Source of the DNA: Nostoc sp. CHAB 5824
GTDB lineage: Bacteria > Cyanobacteriota > Cyanobacteriia > Cyanobacteriales > Nostocaceae
Assembly: GCF_020829665.1 (NCBI RefSeq)
Contig: NZ_JAIVFT010000017.1
Location: forward strand, 62,001 to 126,000
Direction: 5' to 3'
Length of the DNA stretch: 64,000 bases
Translations under genes and position numbers: made by a program
In this document: positions 1 through 9,215 of the stretch, piece by piece
Numbering within the stretch: the first letter of the stretch is position 1
Layout: each line of letters opens with the position of its first letter
Notes under the pieces: generated by a model
Database searches by the model: none
What the model was told of the DNA's origin: nothing
What the model saw: only the letters and a program-made list of their open reading frames with translations

Positions 1-823
1 CAGTTGCTCCTCCCACTGAGTCTGCCAGCATCTCTGCCATATCGTTGTTACTGTAAACGTTCATCTCCTTGAGCAGTTGCTTCAAAGGCAATGAGCGATG
101 ACGCAGTAACAAAGTCTGTCGAGGGTTTGGTTGCGCCTCAACTTTCACCGTACCTGCAATGACAACTTGAGGCTTAGGCGTTCCCTTGGGCATGATTGAG
201 TGTGTATAAATAGCGGGGCGACCCCAAGTCGTACGATTTAGTGTTTGCTTGAGCATCAGACCCGCCAGCATCGGCTGACGTTGGAAATTCATAGCAAAAC
301 TGCCAGTAATAATCAAATTTCCCTTTATTTGCTTAATGCCCATTTTATTAAGAGTATTACCAAGAGCGATCGCTTCTTCCCAAACAAACAAAGGATCGCC
401 ACCACCAGTAATCACTAAATCGCCCTGCACCACCCCATTTACTACTGGCCCAGTGGCACTGACTAAGGTATCAAATTGGTAGTCTGGCCCCCAAGTTTTC
501 AAAGCAACTAGTGAAGTAGCAATTTTGGTTAACGAGGCAGCCGGCAGAGGTGTTGTACCTTGGTGATTTGCCATCAGCATCGGCCCCGACTGCATCCAAA
601 TTCCCTGACTCTGGGCTAGATTTTGCGCCACTACTTTTGATGTTATGAGCTTTTTCAGATATTCCTGCACCGTAGTAGCCCCAGCTGGATTGGGATCAGG
701 GGCAAGAACCAAGCCAGGGTTACTTTGCCAAGTCAAAGCATCTAAGGCATCTAGAGGTTTGATTTGTACCCCGGCCATCTCTAGCCAGAGCGACACCAAA
801 CCTGAACCCAATAATTCCAGCAT
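1..823 (-). CDS. dacB: D-alanyl-D-alanine carboxypeptidase, PBP4/S13 family (5' part only)
   Basis: Partial gene: the start is at 823 and the reading frame runs off the left edge, leaving 274 residues. I read the minus strand directly. The penicillin-binding nucleophile motif SLTK is at residues 97-100 (Ser97, Lys100) and the SxN motif SNN is at about 258-260. The large insertion between these two motifs is characteristic of the S13 (DacB/PBP4) class. Members trim or cleave peptidoglycan stem peptides in the periplasm. The ATG is preceded by AGAGGAAT at good spacing. The N-terminus is only weakly signal-like. The C-terminal KTG motif lies outside the window. Confidence 0.88.
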   Translation of the reverse strand, partial: MLELLGSGLVSLWLEMAGVQIKPLDALDALTWQSNPGLVLAPDPNPAGATTVQEYLKKLITSKVVAQNLAQSQGIWMQSGPMLMANHQGTTPLPAASLTKIATSLVALKTWGPDYQFDTLVSATGPVVNGVVQGDLVITGGGDPLFVWEEAIALGNTLNKMGIKQIKGNLIITGSFAMNFQRQPMLAGLMLKQTLNRTTWGRPAIYTHSIMPKGTPKPQVVIAGTVKVEAQPNPRQTLLLRHRSLPLKQLLKEMNVYSNNDMAEMLADSVGGAT

Positions 824-1493
824 GTTTTATTCCTCTGTTAAGATGTGATACAGCGTTTACTGTGCTAATATACAAGCTTTTTTACAAGAATCAGTATTGA
901 GTTATAATAACTCCTGTTTTTTTCATCTGTAAGTAGGGTGAATCATATTGTTTTCACGGCTCCTTTGACAAGGCTAAAATGCCCATTCCTCATGAAGATA
1001 GCCGCATGAGATTTTTGTTGCAGGAGCCAGGAGGAGCAAATCATTCGGAGATTCGACCCCTCCTGAATTGAAGTCACTGTTGCCTAAGCTTCCCGCAGGG
1101 CACGAAAGTTGAGTGAGGATCTTAAACCCAAGACCTATCTGGTCGCGGCAGGAAACACAGCAAAGCCAGAGCCTCCGAAAGCTCCGGGGCAGTTTTCCTT
1201 CTGCAAAAACTGCCCTCTCCCAAGGGGAGACGCTAAAGGCCATCAGCAAGAACTGCCTTCCTCAATAAAAATACTTATACAGACTTTTGATATGTAGAGA
1301 TATTATGCCGTTCGCCTGATTCAGGAACTGGCAATGTCTACGATGGGCTGTGACGCTCGAACGCAAGAGCATGTCGCAGACAAGCCTTTCGTAGAGAAGG
1401 CTTTACGCTGCGCTATCGGTGACGCAATTCTATAACCTTGAAACAAGGAAAGGGAAAGTAATTCAAAATTTTTCCCCTTTACTTGCTTAATAC
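824..1493. other. Non-coding spacer with cyanobacterial palindromic repeats
   Basis: About 670 bases between the divergent dacB start and the 3' end of the LOG gene. The stretch around 1330-1430 has the alternating CTACG / GCGTAGC character of dispersed repeats common in Nostoc-type genomes. Similar sequence recurs near 42610-42660. Open frames on both strands across 970-1300 have no ribosome site, biased composition and no recognisable family. Confidence 0.5.
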
Positions 1494-2564
1494 CTACTTT
1501 CTTTCTGGATGCGCTGCATCGTCTGGTGAAGGAGTAGCCATCCGGTTAATTGTGGCAATCATCTGATACAAGCGCCCCAAGTCGCGTTGATTGAAGTACA
1601 AAACGAGGCGGGGTAGTCCAACAGTTTCATCTTGCGCTTCTTGAGGTAATGCCTGACTTTTTTCAATCCGTCCTTCAATAATAATGTCGCTAAAATCAGC
1701 ATTAAGTTGCTCTAACTGAGCGTCTGATATATCTGTCTTCAGGCGGATGACCAACTTATTGCCTACATATCGACACGAGTGATAAACCTGGTAAAAACGA
1801 GTAATGGCATCACAAGCCACATCCAAGTTATCTGTCACCGTGTAAAGGCTAGGGTCTTCAGGACTGACAAGACCATTTTGCACTAGTTGCTTATCTATAT
1901 ATTCGCTCCAAGACCGCCAGTAATCACCACCAGGGCGATCGATTAAAACTAGAGGTACAGGGCCAAATTTACCAGTCTGGCTTAATGTCATGCATTCAAA
2001 AGCTTCATCTTGAGTGCCAAAACCTCCCGGAAATAAGGCTATTGCATCACTTTCTTTGAGAAGAAACAGCTTGCGGGTAAAGAAATATTTGAAGTGAATT
2101 AGCTTGGGATCACCTTCTATAAACGGGTTTGCTTCTTGTTCAAAAGGTAACTGAATGTTTAATCCAAAAGAATTTTCTCGCCCAGCACCTTCGTGACCCG
2201 CCTGCATGATCCCGCCACCACCGCCGGTCATCACCATGAATCCTAATTGAGAAACAGCGTGAGCAAACTCAAGGGCCATTTGGTACTCTGGTGTATCTGG
2301 CGCTAGACGAGCAGAACCGAAGACGGTGATTTTGCGAACGTGTCGGTAATTATAAAAGAGCTGGAAACCGCGCTCCATATCTGCTAATGCAGCCGACAAG
2401 ATTTTCCAATCGAGACGCTCAATTTCACTATCAGCTAGACGAACAATAGTAGCAAGTGCTTGCTGAATAAATTGCCGATTTTTTAATGTCGGTAAGCGAG
2501 CGATCAATTCAGCGATATCCGTCTGTAAAGACTCTAATGTGTCAAACGACGCAGATGAGGTCAT
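1494..2564 (-). CDS. LOG family protein (Rossmann fold, cytokinin-riboside phosphoribohydrolase-like)
   Basis: 356 residues. The core spans about 75-265. A glycine-rich loop (GGGGG near 114-118, then IMQAGHEGAG) is followed by the family signature PGGFGTQDEAFE at 179-190. This is the nucleotide-binding and catalytic motif of LOG proteins, which cleave ribose 5-phosphate from nucleoside monophosphates and were long misannotated as lysine decarboxylases. The N-terminal helical 70 residues and the C-terminal 90 residues go beyond the minimal LOG domain of about 190 residues, as in the longer cyanobacterial members. The substrate cannot be told from sequence. Monocistronic, and divergent from the minisatellite at 2719-2970. 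Confidence 0.85.
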   Translation of the reverse strand: MTSSASFDTLESLQTDIAELIARLPTLKNRQFIQQALATIVRLADSEIERLDWKILSAALADMERGFQLFYNYRHVRKITVFGSARLAPDTPEYQMALEFAHAVSQLGFMVMTGGGGGIMQAGHEGAGRENSFGLNIQLPFEQEANPFIEGDPKLIHFKYFFTRKLFLLKESDAIALFPGGFGTQDEAFECMTLSQTGKFGPVPLVLIDRPGGDYWRSWSEYIDKQLVQNGLVSPEDPSLYTVTDNLDVACDAITRFYQVYHSCRYVGNKLVIRLKTDISDAQLEQLNADFSDIIIEGRIEKSQALPQEAQDETVGLPRLVLYFNQRDLGRLYQMIATINRMATPSPDDAAHPERK

Positions 2565-2718
2565 GAGAGCTGCTGCAACAATGGCATTATATTTTACGTG
2601 AACGACTTACACTCTAGCAAGCGGGATATAGGCTTCGGATGTATAGTTAGCATACTCAGAATTAGCTTTGAGGTAGTATTGCTCATTACTCAAGCTGAGA
2701 TACTCATAGATAGAGTTC

Positions 2719-2970
2719 AGAACTCGGAAATTGGTGTTCGGAACTCGGAAATTGGTGTTCAGAACTCGAAAAGTCGTGTTCAGAATTCGGAAATTGATGT
2801 TCGGAACTTGGAAAGTCGTGTTCGGAACTCGAAAGTTGGTGTTTGGAACTCGGAAAGTCGTGTTCGGAACTCGAAAGTTGGTGTTTGGAACTCGGAAAGC
2901 CGTGTTCAGAACTCGAAAGTTGGTGTTTGGAACTCGGAAAGTCGTGTTCAGAACTCGGAAATTGGTGTTC
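2719..2970. repeat. 21-bp minisatellite, 12 tandem copies
   Basis: Twelve consecutive 21-bp units with no gaps, each beginning (A/G)GAACTCGG or a one-base variant and ending GTGTTC or GTGTTT. Two subtypes (AAAGTTGGTG and AAAGTCGTG cores) alternate in the middle, giving a 42-bp higher-order period. Because 21 is a multiple of three and the unit lacks stops in several frames, long false open frames appear on both strands. It lies between the start of the LOG gene and the 3' end of the pentapeptide gene. Immediately after it, 2990-3035 is a C-rich tract of TCCCC/CTTG type often seen in spacers of these genomes. Confidence 0.95.
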
Positions 2971-3031
2971 AAAGCTTGGGTTTTACCTTCTCCCTTATCT
3001 CCTTGTCCCCTTGCCCTCTTGCCCCCTTATC

Positions 3032-4801
3032 TCAATTCAATCCCAATTCTTCCTTCAACGCCTCTGGCACATTAACTGCTGTCTCTAATCCTCGCACACC
3101 TTCCCACTGCTGCTTTTTACCCCAAGTCATTTTTTCCATATTGGTGTCGCTGAGGTCAGCACCACCGAGAATGGCGTAGCTGAGGTTACTGTGGCTGAGA
3201 TTCGCGCCGTTGAGGATAGCACCACTGAGGTTACTGCCACTGAGGTTAGCACTGTTAAGGTTGGCATAGCTGAGGTCTGTGCCGAAAAGGATAGCGTCGG
3301 TGAGGTCGGCACCACTAAGGTCAGCGTCGCTGAGAATCACCCCACTTAGGTCGGCTTCGTTGAGGATTACCCGGCTTAGGTCTACACCGCTAAGGTCTGC
3401 GCCTAAGAACATTGCACCATTGAGTTTGGCGTCGTTAAGCTTGGCACCGTTAAGTTTGGCGTAGCTGAGGTCAGCAGCGATGAGAATGGCATCACTAAGG
3501 TTGGTACTGAAAAGAATTGTGTCGCTAAGGTTAGTACCGTTGAGGATGGCGTGACTCAAATCAGCACCACTGAGGTCGGCACGACAGAGGTCAGCATGGT
3601 TAAGGTTGGCGTTGCGGAGGTTGGCTTCACTCAGATTCGCACCGAAAAGGATGGCGTTACTCAGGTCGGCATGGCTAAAGTTAGTGCTGCTGAGGTCAGC
3701 GCGGTTGAGGTCGGCGTGACTGAGGTCGGCGCGGCTGAGGTTGGTGCTGCTAAGGTCAGTACGATTGAGGTCGGCGCGGCTAAGGTTGGCACAGCTAAGG
3801 TTAGCACCGCTGAGGTTGGCGCTACTGAGGTCGGCACTGCTGAGGTTAGCACCACTAAAATTGACACCGCTGAGGTTGGCATCGCCGAGGTTAGCACCGC
3901 TAAGGTTGGCACCGCTGAAGTTTACACCAGTTAAGTTGGCATCGCCGAGATAAGCAAGGCTTAGGTCAGCACCCCTAAAGTCTGCCCCGGTAAGGTTGGC
4001 ATCACCCAAGTAAACACTCCGAAAGTTGCCACCTTTGAGAAATTGCCCGACTATACTGCTAAAATTACCAATTTCCAGGGCATCGCTATAGTTGACGATC
4101 AGCAGCAGTTGGGATGTGAAAAAATTGTCTGTGTCCGGTTGAGCAGATGGATAGAAGGTGATTTTTTGTTTGAGTTCATCTCGCTCTTGGGCGTAGCGGT
4201 GTAACTCTAATAATAAAATTAGTACGTTCAGCCCTGTATATATGTCAACCTGTCTCAGCCCGATCGCAATATTTTGCGCCGCCAGCTTTAACATTGTTTT
4301 CTGAGGTAGGTTATCATCTGGTGTCCTATCAATAAATTCTCCCTGACACCAGCGACGATAAAAATCCTCTAGCCGCCAAAAAAGCAGTTCTGGGCGAATT
4401 TTTTTACCAGTCATAACCAATTCCATTAGTTGGTTCACTATTTCTGGTTTCAGCGCCCCATTGCCCAGTAAATCATAAATCTCTTCATGCATCTGGCGAT
4501 CGCACACTCTAAAGGAAAACCCAGAAGGTAGTGTGCTTGACGTCTGATCGCCTATCTTAGAAGTCAAACCGCTCCTTGGTATTGTCCATTTTTCCAAGCT
4601 TTCTTGCAGTCTTTGAAACCATAAATTTTCCTGTAAATTATCTTGAGCAAATTTAACGCTTTTATATGGTTCTTTAATACTTTTTCCTAGAGGTAAAACT
4701 GCTTCGGTTTTTACAGATGTGGTCTTTGGCATCTCTTCTAACCTTATATCCCTCACATAATTTCTCAGGAGTTGCCAGACTTGAGATAAATATGTTGACA
4801 T
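3032..4801 (-). CDS. Pentapeptide-repeat protein with conserved helical N-terminal region
   Basis: 589 residues. Residues 1-250 are non-repetitive and largely helical. From about 255 to 553 the protein is an almost uninterrupted run of roughly 60 pentapeptides of the A(D/N)LSx type, predicted to fold as a right-handed quadrilateral beta helix. A short non-repeat tail ends at the stop. No signal peptide or membrane segment is seen, so it is probably cytosolic. Function is unknown; cyanobacteria carry dozens of such proteins. The repeat DNA keeps other frames open, and those antisense frames are artefacts. The start ATG is followed by a plausible N-terminus; no alternative start is strongly preferred. 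Confidence 0.9.
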   Translation of the reverse strand: MSTYLSQVWQLLRNYVRDIRLEEMPKTTSVKTEAVLPLGKSIKEPYKSVKFAQDNLQENLWFQRLQESLEKWTIPRSGLTSKIGDQTSSTLPSGFSFRVCDRQMHEEIYDLLGNGALKPEIVNQLMELVMTGKKIRPELLFWRLEDFYRRWCQGEFIDRTPDDNLPQKTMLKLAAQNIAIGLRQVDIYTGLNVLILLLELHRYAQERDELKQKITFYPSAQPDTDNFFTSQLLLIVNYSDALEIGNFSSIVGQFLKGGNFRSVYLGDANLTGADFRGADLSLAYLGDANLTGVNFSGANLSGANLGDANLSGVNFSGANLSSADLSSANLSGANLSCANLSRADLNRTDLSSTNLSRADLSHADLNRADLSSTNFSHADLSNAILFGANLSEANLRNANLNHADLCRADLSGADLSHAILNGTNLSDTILFSTNLSDAILIAADLSYAKLNGAKLNDAKLNGAMFLGADLSGVDLSRVILNEADLSGVILSDADLSGADLTDAILFGTDLSYANLNSANLSGSNLSGAILNGANLSHSNLSYAILGGADLSDTNMEKMTWGKKQQWEGVRGLETAVNVPEALKEELGLN

Positions 4802-5331
4802 TTCTGTGTCCGTTGTTACATTTAAATTACTGTTTTGATAATCCTGAATTAAAAATTTTCTATGGTAGTTTGCTTTTCATTGCCAAAAATTAATAGTATC
4901 AATAAATACTACAGGAAAAATATCATGCATTGGCGATATCGCCGCTGGGCTACACCAGTGGGGTTGCTGAAGGGCGGCTTCTTGCTAACCCGTAGTCAGA
5001 TCAAGCTTCTTCTCCTGATGCAAATAAAGTGTTATCAGAAAAATTCTTTCAAAAATCAAGTAACTTTCCGCCTTTGGCTAATTTGTTATACTTTTTTCCC
5101 AAGATATTTATTAGTCTAATGTAAAAATAATATTTACTGTTTGTGATAGACGCAATTGTTAAGAGAAATCATACTGTATCACAGCGTAACAAAGCTGAAA
5201 TACGGCAAATAAAATTGAAGTCTAAAGTTTGCTGCTTGATCTAAAGCAACTGAGACAATCGGCAAAAAGCAGGCTATATAGCTTTGCAAAAGTTAAAAAT
5301 TAACTACAGGATGCTATTGAGGATACTTGAG
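4802..5331. other. Spacer without a supported gene
   Basis: About 530 AT-rich bases between divergent genes. An 85-codon frame from 4862 has no ribosome site, low-complexity basic/aromatic composition and no family resemblance, so I treat it as non-coding. The segment 4925-4990 includes a short GGCGATATCGCC palindrome and a GC-richer block typical of dispersed cyanobacterial repeats. The promoter of the metalloprotease must lie in the right half. Confidence 0.4.
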
Positions 5332-8300
5332 ATGAAGAACAGATTAACTTTTTATATGATTTTGTTACATAGTTTGTTTTTAGGAATAGCAACGGCTAAC
5401 GCCAAGTCACCGCCTATTAACATTGATACAGAGTTGTCACATCAAGCTGGACGGGTTGTAGAAGCCGTAGTTACAGCCAAAAGTGGAGATAAATCCAATA
5501 GTCAGTTAACGATAAAAACTTCTTCAACTAAAACCTTAGGGTTATCGTCAAAGAAGATCAATATTCCCCAGGAGCAGAGGCTACCGTCAGGGCAAGTTTG
5601 GGTGGTTAATCAAAATAAACACGCACAGCCTCAACCATTTCTTTGGGTAGTAAAAGACCTTAAAAAAGCAGGGCAACAACCATTTTTGCAAGTTGCAAAA
5701 CCCGCAGAAAAGCCTAAACCTAGCAAAACACCAACAGCAAAGGATGATTTAGAGCCATTTGATGAAGTAATCAAAGATACCCAAAAGTCAGGAGGATTGT
5801 TTACCCTTTATCGCAATAAAGAAAAGAATAAAATTTATTTAGAAATTAAGCCAGAGCAACTTAATAAGAATTACCTAGCTACAGCAACCCTGGAATCGGG
5901 CATTGGCGAACGAGGTATTTATAGCGGTATGCCTCTGCAAGATTTTTTGTTTTATTTCCAACGGGTGGATGATAAATTAAACTTTGTCATCCGCAATGTT
6001 AATTTTCGCACTCGTGAAGGAGATCCCCAGGCGCGATCGCTAGCCCGGTCTTTTAGTGATTCTGTTCTCTACAGCATTTCCCTTAAAAGTATTCATCCAG
6101 AACGCAAAACTCTTCTCATCGACTTGGGAGATTTACTACTGACGGATTTAGGTGGATTATCTGCAAGTTTAGGAGTTCCAGCAACCACAGACCAATCTTA
6201 CTTTGGTACTGCTAAAGCTTTCCCGCAAAATTTAGAAATTGAGTCAGTTTTAAATTTCTCCGGTAGCGGTGACCGTGACAGTGAAGTACCAAGCTTTGCG
6301 TCACTACCTGATAGTCGCGGCTTTACCCTGCGCGTCCACTACAGTCTCTCTCAACTACCTGATAAAGATTATCGCCCGCGCCTTGCAGACGATCGCATCG
6401 GTTATTTCATCACTGCATACCAAGATTTATCCAAAGACGATCGCGGCGATTCCTTTGTCCGCTATATCAATCGCTGGGATTTGGAAAAACAAGACCCGAA
6501 AGCAGCAATTTCTCACCCCAAAAAACCGATTGTCTTTTGGATTGATAACGCTGTGCCTTTAGAATACCGCGATGCTATGAAAGAAGGCGTCCTAATGTGG
6601 AACAAAGCTTTTCTCAAAGCGGGATTCAAGGATGCAATTGAAGTCCGCCAAATGCCAGATGACGCCACATGGGACCCAGCAGATATTCGTTACAATACGA
6701 TTCGCTGGATCAACACAGTAGATGGTTATTTTGCAATGGGGCCATCTCGCGTTAACCCATTGACTGGAGAAATTTTGGATGCAGATATTCTTGTAGATGC
6801 TAGCTTTATACGGGCACTTAAGAGCGAGTATCGCAAAATTGTCCAACCTAGCCAAACAGAAAATCGCACCACTTTATCAGCTTTGATGCAAAATCGTCTA
6901 CTTTGCGCCAATGGTTTAGATGCAAAAAACAATGGTGTGCCCCAGCAGATGCAAGGGCAACAAGGATTGTTGAATCGTTTATCGAAAATGGCAGGCGAGT
7001 ACGATTTATGCTACGGGATGGAAGCTGCTAACCAGTTTGCCTTTGGTTCACTGGCAATGTCACTGCTGCCAGATACAATGGCCACTCCAGATCAGGTGAA
7101 AGAATATATCAATCAATATTTACGTTTAATCATCGCTCACGAAGTTGGACATACTCTTGGTTTACGCCATAACTTCCGTGGTAGTACACTGCTATCACCA
7201 CAGGAGATGAATAATACGGAAATTACCCAAAATAAAGGTTTGACAACTTCGGTGATGGATTATATTCCCCCAAATATTGCTCCTCAAGGTACAAAACAGG
7301 GAGATTATTTTCCCAATATGGTGGGGCCTTATGATGAATGGGCGATTAAGTACGGTTACATACCAATACAGACATCAACTCCCATAGCAGAAAAGCCAAT
7401 TTTAGAGGAAATTGCCGCACAATCCTACAAGCCAGAGTTGAGTTATTCTACAGATGAAGATGTGTATGACCTTGACCCCACAGCCGACGCTTGGGATAAT
7501 AGCGGCAACGTGCTGCTTTATTCTCAGTGGCAGTTGAATAATTCGCGGGTGATGTGGGAACGTCTCGATAAACGTTACCCAATGGCTGGTGATAGTTACA
7601 GCGATGTGAGCGAACGTTTTAGCACAGTATTGGGTAACTATTTCCAGCAAATATATTACACTACAAAATACATTGGGGGACAGTCATTCTATCGCATCCA
7701 CCCCAGCGAAATACCCTCTGGAGTTAGCCAACAGCGATTACCATTTGAGCCAGTCCCAGTTGAAGAACAGCGGCAGGCTTTAGAAACGTTGCAAAAATAT
7801 GTATTTGCGGAAGATGCCTTGAGCTTTTCACCAGAACTACTGAATAAATTAGCACCTTCCCGTTGGCGACATTGGGGTAGTACTCCGCAAGTTGGTCGTT
7901 TGGATTTTCCAATTCATGACTTGGTGCTAATGATGCAGGGTTCTGTGTTGCGGGATTTACTCTCAGGCGATCGCCTCTCTCGCCTCAAGGATATTGAACT
8001 CAAAACGAAGCAAGAAAATGCACTGACTCTACCGGAACTATTTGACACATTGCAATCAGGTATCTGGACAGAAGTAATCAAACCAAAAGGTCAACCAATG
8101 AAGATTGCCAGTTTACGGCGAGGCTTACAGCGGCAATACTTGGACATTTTGACTGGTATGGTGTTGCGAAAAGAATATGTCCCAGAAGATGCTCGTACTC
8201 TAGCTTGGTATAAACTTAAACAACTGGATGAAAAACTTAAGGGTGTGAATTCCGAGGATGAATATACCAAAGCGCACTTACTAGAAACGCGCGATCGCAT

Positions 8301-8337
8301 CGAGAAAGTCTTAAACGCCCCGTTACAAGGCAATTAA
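5332..8337 (+). CDS. Exported zinc-dependent metalloprotease, DUF5117/DUF4953 type
   Basis: 1001 residues from the ATG at 5332, which I prefer over upstream in-frame TTG and ATG codons. It has GAGG about 9 bases upstream and gives a clean signal peptide (MKNRLTFYMILLHSLFLGI, cleavage after ANA). Residues 603-613 form HEVGHTLGLRH, the HExxHxxGxxH metzincin-type zinc site (His603, His607, His613, Glu604), with a downstream Met-turn candidate in SVMDY. The architecture of a long N-terminal region of about 400 residues, then the protease, then a helical C-terminus matches large bacterial DUF5117-DUF4953 proteins. Likely periplasmic or secreted; substrate unknown. Single gene, ended by the palindrome at 8347-8370. 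Confidence 0.85.
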   Translation: MKNRLTFYMILLHSLFLGIATANAKSPPINIDTELSHQAGRVVEAVVTAKSGDKSNSQLTIKTSSTKTLGLSSKKINIPQEQRLPSGQVWVVNQNKHAQPQPFLWVVKDLKKAGQQPFLQVAKPAEKPKPSKTPTAKDDLEPFDEVIKDTQKSGGLFTLYRNKEKNKIYLEIKPEQLNKNYLATATLESGIGERGIYSGMPLQDFLFYFQRVDDKLNFVIRNVNFRTREGDPQARSLARSFSDSVLYSISLKSIHPERKTLLIDLGDLLLTDLGGLSASLGVPATTDQSYFGTAKAFPQNLEIESVLNFSGSGDRDSEVPSFASLPDSRGFTLRVHYSLSQLPDKDYRPRLADDRIGYFITAYQDLSKDDRGDSFVRYINRWDLEKQDPKAAISHPKKPIVFWIDNAVPLEYRDAMKEGVLMWNKAFLKAGFKDAIEVRQMPDDATWDPADIRYNTIRWINTVDGYFAMGPSRVNPLTGEILDADILVDASFIRALKSEYRKIVQPSQTENRTTLSALMQNRLLCANGLDAKNNGVPQQMQGQQGLLNRLSKMAGEYDLCYGMEAANQFAFGSLAMSLLPDTMATPDQVKEYINQYLRLIIAHEVGHTLGLRHNFRGSTLLSPQEMNNTEITQNKGLTTSVMDYIPPNIAPQGTKQGDYFPNMVGPYDEWAIKYGYIPIQTSTPIAEKPILEEIAAQSYKPELSYSTDEDVYDLDPTADAWDNSGNVLLYSQWQLNNSRVMWERLDKRYPMAGDSYSDVSERFSTVLGNYFQQIYYTTKYIGGQSFYRIHPSEIPSGVSQQRLPFEPVPVEEQRQALETLQKYVFAEDALSFSPELLNKLAPSRWRHWGSTPQVGRLDFPIHDLVLMMQGSVLRDLLSGDRLSRLKDIELKTKQENALTLPELFDTLQSGIWTEVIKPKGQPMKIASLRRGLQRQYLDILTGMVLRKEYVPEDARTLAWYKLKQLDEKLKGVNSEDEYTKAHLLETRDRIEKVLNAPLQGN

Positions 8338-8346
8338 AAAAGTTGT

Positions 8347-8370
8347 AGAGACGCGATTAATCGCGTCTCT
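8347..8370. repeat. Perfect 24-bp palindrome, possible terminator
   Basis: AGAGACGCGATT is followed directly by its exact reverse complement. This is a widespread Nostoc palindrome. Ten bases after a stop codon and followed by a few T residues, it could also end transcription of the metalloprotease. Confidence 0.7.
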
Positions 8371-8417
8371 TTGGCAAAATATATTTAGAATGCCCATAAA
8401 GGCTGAGAAAACAGTTT

Positions 8418-8837
8418 ATGTCAGCTAGAGATAAATTTCACAATATTGTGAAATTGGCATTACAAAAGGACGGGTGGCGGATTACTCATGACCCTTTGCT
8501 AATTCGCATAGAAAATATTACCGATATGTACATTGACTTGGGGGCAGAGAGAATTATTGCAGCAGAAAGAGAAGGGCAAATAATAGCGGTTGAAGTTAAA
8601 AGTTTCATTGGTACTTCAACTATTTCTGAGTTTCATACTGCGGTAGGACAGTTTATTAATTATCGATATGCGTTAGAAGAGATAGGTTCTGAGCGAGTTT
8701 TGTATTTAGCAGTACCCTTAAACACTTATAACGATTTTTTAAATAAACCATTTATCAAAACTATTATCCAGCGCAGTCAAATCAATCTGATAGTTTATGA
8801 CGTGGAAACGGAGGAAATTATCCGATGGCAGATTTAA
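8418..8837 (+). CDS. xisH: XisH family protein (fdxN-element excision controlling factor)
   Basis: 139 residues, full length for XisH. The family was named from the fdxN DNA element of Anabaena, where XisH and XisI are needed with recombinase XisF for developmentally controlled excision. The fold is PD-(D/E)xK nuclease-like; Asp40 and the Glu59-x-Lys61 pair (AVEVKSF) are the candidate metal-site residues. The next gene, xisI, overlaps the 3' end by 13 bases, so the pair is co-translated. No XisF-type recombinase or element border is visible here, so this is one of the many orphan xisHI copies. Its present role may be toxin/antitoxin-like or unrelated to excision. Confidence 0.92.
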   Translation: MSARDKFHNIVKLALQKDGWRITHDPLLIRIENITDMYIDLGAERIIAAEREGQIIAVEVKSFIGTSTISEFHTAVGQFINYRYALEEIGSERVLYLAVPLNTYNDFLNKPFIKTIIQRSQINLIVYDVETEEIIRWQI

Positions 8838-9160
8838 ATAAATATCGAGAGTGTATTCGCCAATTACTTAGAGAATATGCTCAACGTGCCTCATCTAATA
8901 ATGAAATTGAAGCTCAAACAATTTTTGACGTAGAACAAGATCATTACCAATTAATATATATTGGCTGGCAAAATAGACGTAGAGTTTTTGGACCTGTGAT
9001 GCATTTTGATATTAAAAACGGCAAAATTTGGATTCAGTGGAATGGTACAGAAGAGGATGTAGGTGAGCAACTTGCAGCGATGGGAGTACCAAAACACGAT
9101 ATTGTCGTTGGATTTCACCCACCTTACATACGGCAGTATACAGATTATGCTGTGGGCTAA
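8825..9160 (+). CDS. xisI: XisI family protein
   Basis: 111 residues, typical XisI length and sequence: an N-terminal helix (LNKYRECIRQLLREYA), a central DHYQLIYIGW strand, and the conserved end with HFDIKNGKIWIQWNGTEED and GFHPPYIRQYTDYAVG. It is the usual partner of XisH and overlaps it by 13 bases. The known family role is accessory to XisF-mediated excision of the fdxN element. The biochemical activity is not established. Confidence 0.92.
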   Translation: MADLNKYRECIRQLLREYAQRASSNNEIEAQTIFDVEQDHYQLIYIGWQNRRRVFGPVMHFDIKNGKIWIQWNGTEEDVGEQLAAMGVPKHDIVVGFHPPYIRQYTDYAVG

Positions 9161-9215
9161 TGAGGCAGCAGATGATCAAGTTTCCTCCTGCTACCTCTAC
9201 TTTATTTCCTTTTTC

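Noticed and set aside
974..1297. Overlapping open frames on both strands upstream of dacB
   Set aside because: No ribosome site, cysteine/leucine-rich artefact composition, and sequence typical of recurrent spacer repeats in Nostoc-type genomes.
2719..2970. CRISPR array
   Set aside because: Units are directly adjacent without unique spacers and no cas gene is present; the same holds for 36010-36254.
2598..3179. Apparent repeat proteins on both strands across the minisatellite
   Set aside because: A 21-bp unit without stops leaves many frames open automatically; all frames give equally regular peptides, with no start signals.
3127..3953. Additional frames opposite the pentapeptide gene
   Set aside because: Shadow frames created by the 15-bp periodic coding sequence; the minus-strand frame is the one with a normal non-repetitive N-terminal domain.
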